A stretch of 64,000 bases of DNA from Oscillospiraceae bacterium. GTDB lineage: Bacteria > Bacillota > Clostridia > Oscillospirales > Ruminococcaceae. Shown here piece after piece: positions 57,883-64,000 of this stretch. The notes beneath the pieces are model-generated. The model did not search any database and was not told where the DNA came from. It saw only the letters and a list, made by a program, of their open reading frames with translations. The position numbers were made by a program, and so were the translations under genes. The stretch covers positions 37,589-101,588 of the forward strand of contig JAGZUF010000007.1 of assembly GCA_018380115.1 (NCBI GenBank). Reading direction: 5' to 3'. Each line of letters begins with the position of its first letter. Positions within the stretch are counted from its first letter, which is position 1.

Positions 57883-58230
57883 GAGCCAATGTACAGAGGG
57901 CCTGCGGCCCCGCCGGGGCGGGCGTGGCTTTGTGAAACGAGGGGCCTGCGTACAGCGGGCGGGCCCTGTTTGCGGGCAGGCGGAGCTTTGCGGGGCATGG
58001 GGCCTGCGTACAGCGGGTAGGCCCTGTTTGCGGGCGGGCGGAGCTTTGCAAAGTGCAATGCCTGCGCACAGCGCGCGGGCGGCGCCATGTGCGGGCGCGG
58101 CCCTGTGAAATGAAAGGACAATGTACAAAAGGCATGCAGGCCCGCCGGGGGCGGGCGTGGTCTTGCAAAGTAAGGGGTACGCATACAGCGGGCAGGCAGG
58201 CTGTGCTGCGGCACGGGTACAGATGAAGCG
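57883..58230 (+). repeat. Dispersed repeat R2, locus 1 with internal 58-bp tandem units
   Basis: Units around CCTGCGTACAGCGGG recur at 57945, 58003 and 58061, 58 bp apart, each continuing into GTTTGCGGGC and GGCGGAGCTTTGC. They are followed by GCGCGCGGGCGGCG and a TGTGAAATGAAAGGACAATG tail. The same parts occur at 60391-60565 and 60725-60900. The rest of the gap from 57639 to the M20 gene shows nothing else. Confidence 0.7.
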
Positions 58231-58351
58231 GGCGTGCCCTGCACAAAGACGCCCGCGCTGTGTAGCTTTTGATACAGACGCGCCGCCCGGCGCGCGGTAA
58301 AATGAAAAAAACGGGCCCGGCCCGTTTGCAAAAGAAAGAGAGGCAGACGGC

Positions 58352-59548
58352 ATGCTTTCCGTGCAGAACATTGCGGCCATGGTAGACGCGAACCGTGAAG
58401 AGGCGCTGGCTTTTTTCCAGCAGTGCGTGCGCACGCCCAGCGTGACGGGCAGCGAGGCTGCCATGGGCGAGGTGGTGCGGCAGTTTTTGGCGCGGCAGGG
58501 CTTTGCGCCGCAGGTGTATGAAAAAGAGCCGGGCAGGCCCAACATTGTAGCCGAGTGGAAGGGCGCGCGGCCCGGCCCCCGCTTTGTGTGGAACGGCCAT
58601 TTGGACGTGTTCCCGCCGGTGGCGGGCAGCCCGGGGCTGTACGGCCCGTGGGCGGGCAAGGTGGCGGACGGTTATCTTTATGGGCGCGGCAGTGTGGATA
58701 TGAAGGGCGGCGTGTGCGCGGCCATTATGGCCACGGCCTTTCTGAAGCGGATGGGCTTTTCCCCCGCGGGCAGCGTACTGATGACCTGGGTGTCGGACGA
58801 GGAAAACACCGGCGGGCTTGGCACCAAATACCTGCTGGAGCAGGGGCTCATTTCCGGCGACTTTGGCATAGACCCCGAGCCAACGCACGGGCAGGTGCTG
58901 GTGAGCCACTGCGGCGGGCTGAATGTGAAGGTGACCTACCGCTCGGCCGCGGGGCATACGTCCATTCCGCACCCGGAGGGCGCAGACGCGCTGGAGAAAA
59001 CGGTGAATGCCGCCGCCGCTCTGATGGCGCTTGGCCGCCGCATAAGCCGTTACAGCGAAGAGCTTGGCGCGTGGAGCAAGCTTTCGGTGACAATGATAGA
59101 AAGCGGCAATACGGTGAACATGTATCCGTCAGAGGGGCATCTTGTGATAGACCGCCGCCTTGTGCCCGGCGAGACGACGGCCGAAGGCCACCGCCAGATA
59201 CGCGAGGTGCTGGACGGCCTGCGCCGCGCCCACCCGCAGGCAGATTACAGCTACGAGTACGAGGTGCTGGGCGAATACCCATGCCTTGTGGTGGACGAAA
59301 ACGAGCCCATTGTGCGCATGTGCCTGGAGGCATACCGCGAGGTGACGGGCAAAGGCACAGCCGTATACCGGCGCGGCGGCGGCTCGGACGCGTCGGACAT
59401 TGTGGAAAAGACGGGTCTGCCCATGCCGAATTTCGGCGCGGGCGACGAAGAGGCAGAATCTACCCACGAGAATGAAAAGCTCTGCCTGGAGGATTACTTC
59501 ACCTTCATCAAGGTGTATATGCGCCTGCTGGTGAAGGCGCTTTCCTGA
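58352..59548 (+). CDS. M20-family metallopeptidase (ArgE/DapE type)
   Basis: 398 residues. First metal motif NGHLDVFPP (H83, D85), bridging D116 (GSVDMKGG), DEENTGG with E150/E151, and a late His in AESTHENEKL. A lid/dimerisation domain lies at about residues 180-300. The family includes acetylornithine deacetylase, succinyl-diaminopimelate desuccinylase and YgeY-type hydrolases; which one is not visible. ATG behind AAAGAGAGGC. It is separated from the catabolic operon by the IS remnant. Confidence 0.85.
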   Translation: MLSVQNIAAMVDANREEALAFFQQCVRTPSVTGSEAAMGEVVRQFLARQGFAPQVYEKEPGRPNIVAEWKGARPGPRFVWNGHLDVFPPVAGSPGLYGPWAGKVADGYLYGRGSVDMKGGVCAAIMATAFLKRMGFSPAGSVLMTWVSDEENTGGLGTKYLLEQGLISGDFGIDPEPTHGQVLVSHCGGLNVKVTYRSAAGHTSIPHPEGADALEKTVNAAAALMALGRRISRYSEELGAWSKLSVTMIESGNTVNMYPSEGHLVIDRRLVPGETTAEGHRQIREVLDGLRRAHPQADYSYEYEVLGEYPCLVVDENEPIVRMCLEAYREVTGKGTAVYRRGGGSDASDIVEKTGLPMPNFGAGDEEAESTHENEKLCLEDYFTFIKVYMRLLVKALS

Positions 59549-59582
59549 AAGCGCGCCCCGCGTGCAGAAAGGGGGAACACAT

Positions 59583-60143
59583 ATGGAACACGTTTTGCTG
59601 ATATGGGCCAGCCCCAACCGGGACGGCCTGACGTCTGCGGCCAAAAACGCCGTGCTGCGCGGGCTGGCGGCCGGCGGCGCAAGGGCGGACGAGGTTTGGC
59701 TGAACCACTGCGCCATGCAGCGGTGCATGGCCTGCGGCGACGGCTGGGGGCTGTGCCGTGCAGAGGGCCGCTGTGTGCTGAAGGACGATTTTGCCGCGCT
59801 GTATGAGAGGCTGCGCGCGGCGCAGGGCCTTGTGCTGGTGACGCCTGTGTACTGGCACGACATGGCCGAGGGGCTGAAGGCGTTTCTGGACAGGCTGCGC
59901 CGCTGCGAGACGGCCCACAGCCACGCCCTGCGCGGCATGCAGTGCCTGCTGGTGGCCTGCGCGGGCGGCAGCGGCCTTGGGGCTGTGCCCTGCCTTGCCC
60001 GCATGGAAGAAACGCTGGGCCACATGAAGATGGAGGCCGCCGAGCGCGTGCCGGTGACGCAGTTCAACCGCGGCTACATGCTGCCCGCCCTGGAGGGCGC
60101 TGGCCGTGCTTTCGCGGCCTGGCCCCAGACGCCGCAGGAATAG
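59583..60143 (+). CDS. Flavodoxin-fold NAD(P)H-dependent oxidoreductase
   Basis: 186 residues, NADPH-dependent FMN reductase/flavodoxin-like family. LLIWASPNRDGLTSAAKNAV is the FMN phosphate loop. CMACGDGWGLCRAEGRCVLKDDF is the cysteine-rich insert common in anaerobes, and LVLVTPVYWHDMAEGLKAFLDRL is the second FMN loop. ATG behind AGAAAGGGGG, 34 nt after the M20 gene, so probably co-transcribed. Confidence 0.85.
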   Translation: MEHVLLIWASPNRDGLTSAAKNAVLRGLAAGGARADEVWLNHCAMQRCMACGDGWGLCRAEGRCVLKDDFAALYERLRAAQGLVLVTPVYWHDMAEGLKAFLDRLRRCETAHSHALRGMQCLLVACAGGSGLGAVPCLARMEETLGHMKMEAAERVPVTQFNRGYMLPALEGAGRAFAAWPQTPQE

Positions 60144-60390
60144 CGCGGCGGCCTTGCCGCGGACAGGCAAAGCGGGGATGCGGGCCGCATTTCGAGCCGC
60201 GCAAAGCGGCGGGTTCTGATAAGGCTGCCGCGTGCGGCCTGCACCGGCCCGGAAGCAGGCGGGCCAGAGCTGGGCGCCGGCCGTGCGCCGGGCGTCGGGA
60301 ATATCCGCCTGCGAAGCATCGCTTGAGCCCGCATGGCGTTGCCAAAGGCGTCTGTGCGCCAAAGGCTGCGGCATGCGTTTTTCATTGCGC

Positions 60391-60565
60391 GGAAAGCCTG
60401 CCCGGCTACCGCCAGACGCGCCGCGCCCCTCGCAAAGCAAGAGCTGCGCACAGCGGGCAGGCTCCGCTTATGAGCAGGCGGAATTTTGCAAAATGTAATG
60501 CCTGCGCACAGCGCGCGGGCGGCGCTATGTGCGGGCGAGGCCCCGTGAAGTAAAAGGGCAATGCA
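60391..60565 (+). repeat. Dispersed repeat R2, locus 2 (copy a)
   Basis: Begins GGAAAGCCTGCCCGGCTACC and runs through GCGCACAGCGGGCAGGCTCC and GGCGGAATTTTGCAAA. It is nearly identical to the copy 334 bp downstream at 60725. Confidence 0.8.
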
Positions 60566-60724
60566 CAAAAGGCGCGCAGGCTCATCATATGCGGGTGCGG
60601 CCCTATGGAATGAAAAGCTAATGCACAGCGAACTTGCGGCCCCGCCGGGGGCAGGCGCGGCTTTAAGCCCCAGAGCCATATGCTCCGTTTTTTCTGCGGC
60701 GGGCAGCGCGCGTGTGCCGCGTGC

Positions 60725-60900
60725 GGAAAGCCTGCCCGGCTACCGCCAGACGTGCCGCGCCCCTCGCAAAGCAAGAGCTGCGCACAGCGGGCAGGCTCCG
60801 CTTATGGACAGGCGGAATTTTGCAAAGTGCAATGCCCGCGCACAGCGCGCGGGCGGCGCTATGTGCGGCGCGGCGCTGTGAAGTGAAAAGCCAATGCGCA
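60725..60900 (+). repeat. Dispersed repeat R2, locus 2 (copy b)
   Basis: Near-identical direct repeat of 60391-60565; divergence starts in the TGTGAAG tail. The gap from 60144 to 61445 holds these copies, the guaA-like promoter and no supportable gene. Confidence 0.8.
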
Positions 60901-61321
60901 GAAGAAGAACGGGTTCTGCCTAAAGTGGAGAACAGCGCTTTTTCCTGCCCGGCAGGCCGAATTGGCGGTGCAGGGGCGCAAGGCGGGCGCCGCCTGCCAT
61001 GGCGGCAAAAGCCGCGGCAGGGCTTTTGTGTTTTGCACAGGCCGCCCACTCGTGAGGTGCGGCGGTATTTGGGGCCGCCAGAGAATTTCCCGGCGTTTTT
61101 GGCGGGCAGCAGCGTTAAAAAGCCCGGTGAGCCGTCTGGCCCGCCGGGCCGTTTGAATATGGCAGGCGCTCAGGCCGCCGGTTCCAAACTAATGCTTTCC
61201 CGCGCCGGTGCGCCTTTGTTTCTGCCCGCTTTGCAGGCTTTGGAAAAGCTGCGCGCCGCCACAGCGCGGGGCATGCGGTGCAAAATGCCGCGGCCCGGGC
61301 ACAAAAGCCAGGCCGAAGGCG

Positions 61322-61350
61322 TTGTGCTGATGAAAAAAAGCATGTATAAT
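61322..61350 (+). promoter_or_regulatory. Promoter of the guaA-like gene
   Basis: TTGTGC at 61322-61327 and TATAAT at 61345-61350, 17 bp apart, 95 bp upstream of the start codon. Confidence 0.7.
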
Positions 61351-61445
61351 AGAAAAAACGGGCAGAAACGGCGCCTGCCCCCGCACACGGGCGCACAGAG
61401 ACACCGGGCGCCCGGCCGCAGAGATGAAAAGGGAGCGTGTAGTTT

Positions 61446-62753
61446 ATGACACAGGATATGGTCGTTATATTAGACCTTGGCAGCGAGGAGAGCGCCCGCG
61501 TAGCGCGCGAGGTGCGCAGCCTTGGCGTGTACAGCGAGATACACCCGCACGACATCACCATGCAGCAGCTGGCTGCGCTGGGCAATGTGCGTGCGCTCAT
61601 CCTGAACGGCGGGCCCAACCGCATGCTGGCGGGCGAGGCCGTGGCCCCGCTGCCTGAGGTGCTGGCCTGCGGGCTGCCCATGCTGGCCATTGATTTCGAC
61701 GGCGCCCCGGCCGCGCGGCACATCGACGCCCTGCCGGCGGACGAACAGGCCAGCACCGCGCTGCTGCACGGCTTCCTGTTCGACGAATGTCATGTGCGCG
61801 GCGAATGGGATATGGAGAGCTTCATTGCCGCCCAGGTAGAGCATATCCGCCGCCAGGTGGGCGGCAGAAAGGTGCTGCTGGCGCTTTCCGGCGGGGTGGA
61901 TTCCTCTGTGGTGGCGGCGCTGCTTTTGAAGGCTATCGGCCCGCAGCTTACCTGCGTGCATGTGAACCACGGCCTGCTGCGCAAGGGCGAGCCCGAGCAG
62001 GTGGTGCGCGTGTTCCGCGACAATTTGGGCGCAAACCTTGTGTATGTGGACGCACAGGAGCGCTTTTTGAGCAAGCTGGCCGGTGTGGCGGACCCTGAAC
62101 AGAAGCGCAGGATTATCGGCGCCGAGTTCATCCGCGTGTTTGAAGAAGAGGCGCGCAAGCTGGATGGCATCGAGTTCCTCGCGCAGGGCACTATCTACCC
62201 GGACATCATCGAAAGCGGCACCAAGACAAACAAAGTGGTAAAGAGCCACCACAACGTGGGCGGCCTGCCGGACGATTTGAAATTCGAACTGGTAGAGCCC
62301 GTGCGCCAGCTGTTTAAGGACGAGGTGCGCGCGTGCGGCGCGGCGCTGGGCCTGCCGTACGACATGGTGTACCGTCAGCCGTTCCCCGGCCCGGGGCTTG
62401 GCGTGCGCTGCCTTGGGGCCATCACCAGGCCGCGCCTTGAGGCGCTGCGCGAGAGCGACGCCATTTTGCGCGAAGAGTTTGCCGCCGCGGGGCTGGATAA
62501 AAAGGTGTGGCAGTATTTTACCATCTTGCCCGATATGAAGAGCGTGGGCGTGCGCGGAAACGCGCGCTGCGAGGAATGGCCCGCCATCATCCGCGCCGTG
62601 AACACCGTGGACGCCATGACGGCAGAAATAGAGGAAATACCCTACGATGTGCTGCACCGCGTGACAAAGCGCATCATCACCGAAGTGCCCGGCATCAACC
62701 GCGTGTGCTACGACCTCACCCCAAAGCCCACGGGAACTATTGAGTGGGAATAA
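61446..62753 (+). CDS. GMP synthase-like protein with degenerate glutaminase domain
   Basis: 435 residues. The PP-loop SGGVDSS (148-154), HVNHGLLRKGE, KSHHNVGGLP and the C-terminal KPTGTIEWE are all intact, so the ATP-pyrophosphatase and XMP-binding halves look functional. The N-terminal domain is only about 147 residues before the PP-loop, against 222 in the guaA at 22309. It keeps the NGGPNRM strand but has AIDFDGA where GICYGAQ carries the nucleophile, and no HPE pair. It may use free ammonia or a separate glutaminase. ATG behind AAAAGGGAG. Confidence 0.85.
   Translation: MTQDMVVILDLGSEESARVAREVRSLGVYSEIHPHDITMQQLAALGNVRALILNGGPNRMLAGEAVAPLPEVLACGLPMLAIDFDGAPAARHIDALPADEQASTALLHGFLFDECHVRGEWDMESFIAAQVEHIRRQVGGRKVLLALSGGVDSSVVAALLLKAIGPQLTCVHVNHGLLRKGEPEQVVRVFRDNLGANLVYVDAQERFLSKLAGVADPEQKRRIIGAEFIRVFEEEARKLDGIEFLAQGTIYPDIIESGTKTNKVVKSHHNVGGLPDDLKFELVEPVRQLFKDEVRACGAALGLPYDMVYRQPFPGPGLGVRCLGAITRPRLEALRESDAILREEFAAAGLDKKVWQYFTILPDMKSVGVRGNARCEEWPAIIRAVNTVDAMTAEIEEIPYDVLHRVTKRIITEVPGINRVCYDLTPKPTGTIEWE
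62733..62753 (+). other. Candidate integration site at the guaA-like 3' end
   Basis: The last seven codons, ending ATTGAGTGGGAATAA, correspond to the guaA 3' end used as attachment site by several known islands. An integrase gene lies just downstream pointing towards it. The other boundary is outside the window, so the duplication cannot be checked. Confidence 0.4.
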
Positions 62754-62770
62754 ATATTTAGTGTTTTTGG

Positions 62771-62820
62771 AATCCTGAAAAGCGTTGGTAATACAGCGTT
62801 TTTCAGGATTTTTCTTTTTT
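62771..62820. terminator. Terminator between the guaA-like gene and the integrase
   Basis: AATCCTGAAAA and TTTTTCAGGATT arms with a following T-rich run; symmetrical enough to serve both convergent genes. Confidence 0.7.
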
Positions 62821-62823
62821 AGT

Positions 62824-62862
62824 GGCTACAAATTGGCTACATTTGCAGCGATTTTTGTAGCC
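62824..62862. promoter_or_regulatory. GGCTACA repeats, possible integrase arm sites
   Basis: GGCTACA at 62824-62830 and 62835-62841, and its inverse TGTAGCC at 62856-62862, sit between the guaA-like gene and the integrase stop, where arm-type binding sites would be expected. Confidence 0.35.
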
Positions 62863-62868
62863 AGAGGC

Positions 62869-63942
62869 TCACGGCATGATGCCGTCAAGCTGTCTGGCTA
62901 CCTCCACCTGCTTGTTGGGGTACAGGTGGCTGTACGTGTCCATCGTTGTCTGCACCTTTTCATGTCCGAGCCGCTCCGCGATCAGCAGCGGTGAGAAGCC
63001 CATCTCCACCAGCAGGCTGGCGTGGCTGTGGCGAATATCATGCACCCGAATCCGCTTCACACCTGATGCCTTGCAGCCATACTCCATTTCGTGATACAGA
63101 AAGCTCTTGGTATAGGGAAAGAGCCGGTCGTCCTTTTGCAGTCCGTAGCAATGGGACATATACTCCTGCAAACAGGTGCAAAGACCGTCGGGAATGGGGA
63201 TAGTGCGGATGCTTTTCGGCGTTTTCGGAGTGGTGATAATATCCTCTCTGCCGAGGCGCTGATAGCTCTTGTTCACCGTCAGGGTCTTCTTCTCGAAGTC
63301 GATGTCCGACGGTGTGAGCGCCAGCAGTTCTCCCTCCCGGATCCCCGTGTAGTACATGGTCATAAATACCGTGTAGCTGGCAGGCCGGTCTTTCATGCTC
63401 TCGATAAAGGTCTGGAACTCGTCCTTTGTCCAGAACAGCATCTCGTCGGCTTTCTTCTTGCCCATGCTCCCCGCCTTGTGACAGGGGTTTTCTTTCAAGC
63501 CATAGTATTTGACTGCGTAGTTGAAAATCGCCGTGAGCTGGTTGTTGATGCACTTGAGATAGGTCTGGGCGTAAGGCTTGCCATTTTCATCCCGATAGCT
63601 GGTCAGGGAGTTCTGCCATTGGCGCACATGAGTGGGCTTGATCTCGTTCAGCGGGATTTTCTTAAAGAAAGGCGTTACCTTCAGGTCAATCAGCCATTTC
63701 TTGCTGGCAACGGTGGAGGGCTTGAGGCGGTGCTCCATATCCTTGACATACAGGGCGATGAAGTCACCGAAGGTCATGCCGAGGCTGCCCGTGGATTGGC
63801 TGATAAAGTCCCGTTCCCATTGAAGGGCTTCCTTCTTGGTGGCAAAGCCACGCTTCTTCTTGTGGATGGTCTTGCCCGTCCAGTCCGTCACGCGGATCTG
63901 GGACATCCAGCGACCGGTGTCGCCGTCTTTTGTTACTGACAT
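62869..63942 (-). CDS. int: Tyrosine recombinase/phage-type integrase
   Basis: 357 residues. An N-terminal AP2-like arm-binding part (RWMSQIRVTDWTGKTIHKKK, then GFATKKEALQWE) is followed by a SAM-like core-binding domain (residues about 55-150). The catalytic domain has R in TGIREGELLAL, HDIRHSHASLL, LGHEKVQTTMDTYSH with the final Tyr. Complete and apparently active. Codons are much less GC-biased than in the chromosome, which marks it as foreign. ATG behind GGAAGGAGG. It is the first gene of an element that continues past the window; 63943-64000 shows only its upstream region. Confidence 0.95.
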   Translation of the reverse strand: MSVTKDGDTGRWMSQIRVTDWTGKTIHKKKRGFATKKEALQWERDFISQSTGSLGMTFGDFIALYVKDMEHRLKPSTVASKKWLIDLKVTPFFKKIPLNEIKPTHVRQWQNSLTSYRDENGKPYAQTYLKCINNQLTAIFNYAVKYYGLKENPCHKAGSMGKKKADEMLFWTKDEFQTFIESMKDRPASYTVFMTMYYTGIREGELLALTPSDIDFEKKTLTVNKSYQRLGREDIITTPKTPKSIRTIPIPDGLCTCLQEYMSHCYGLQKDDRLFPYTKSFLYHEMEYGCKASGVKRIRVHDIRHSHASLLVEMGFSPLLIAERLGHEKVQTTMDTYSHLYPNKQVEVARQLDGIMP

Positions 63943-64000
63943 TTTTACCTCCTTCCCTCAAGAATCAGGCTTTGATGGGGTTATTTACTCATTACTCTCG

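Overview
The window is a GC-rich chromosomal segment (GC-ending codons almost throughout) from an anaerobic, low-branching Bacillota, most likely a gut member of the Clostridia (Oscillospiraceae/Ruminococcaceae type). This rests on the rpoB-rpoC and rpsL-rpsG-fusA-tuf genes, SigA-type promoters, strong AGGAGG ribosome binding sites, frequent TTG/GTG starts, a DUF1292 protein, a 6S-like RNA, and a fermentative gene set. The organism name is an inference, not a database match.

Layout. 1-7.9 kb: rpoB and rpoC behind their own promoter. 8-13.4 kb: an insertion-like stretch between rpoBC and the str operon, with a lipoprotein cyclophilin, a DUF1292 protein, a probable 6S RNA, a low-GC XRE regulator with palindromic operators, a DUF5058 membrane-protein pair, and three loci of a dispersed repeat (here R1). 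13.4-18.1 kb: rpsL, rpsG, fusA, tuf. 18.1-26.6 kb: mixed accessory genes: an alpha/beta hydrolase behind a MerR-type promoter, GNAT acetyltransferases, a 23-copy 16-bp minisatellite, a GT-C glycosyltransferase, the canonical guaA, ASCH and cytidine-deaminase-like proteins, and a Vat-type acetyltransferase behind a possible leader peptide. 26.8-34.1 kb: a seven-gene V-type ATPase operon of the Chlamydia/Treponema/Bacteroides layout (E, DUF2764, A, B, D, I, K) whose K subunit carries Na+-site residues.

34.6-56.5 kb is the most interesting part: a LacI-type regulator and a 16-gene catabolic locus. It combines (i) an NCS1 base permease and an SSS symporter with a 39-residue partner; (ii) a reductive pyrimidine route: TudS-like desulfidase, PreA/PreT dihydropyrimidine dehydrogenase, cyclic amidohydrolase, nitrilase-family amidase, knotted carbamoyltransferase and carbamate kinase; and (iii) a C5-dicarboxylate route: PrpF isomerase, MmgE/PrpD, LeuC/LeuD-type hydratase, CaiB CoA-transferase and HMG-CoA-lyase-type lyase. 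Together they fit a pathway not known to me: a 5-carboxymethyl-(2-thio)uracil base, as found in wobble-modified tRNA, is desulfurised, reduced, ring-opened, decarbamoylated with ATP gain and deaminated to itaconate. Itaconate then goes through citraconate and citramalyl-CoA to pyruvate and acetyl-CoA. Each family assignment is well supported; the joined pathway is inference. Copies of a TGTAAACGTTTACA operator lie before the permease and before the symporter, with degenerate copies near the regulator.

56.5-64 kb: a decayed IS200-type transposase, a small membrane protein, a second repeat family (R2), an M20 peptidase, a flavodoxin-fold protein, and a second GMP-synthase-like gene whose glutaminase domain is shortened and lacks its cysteine. 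Directly after it begins a mobile element with a tyrosine integrase, in an arrangement typical of insertion at a guaA 3' end.
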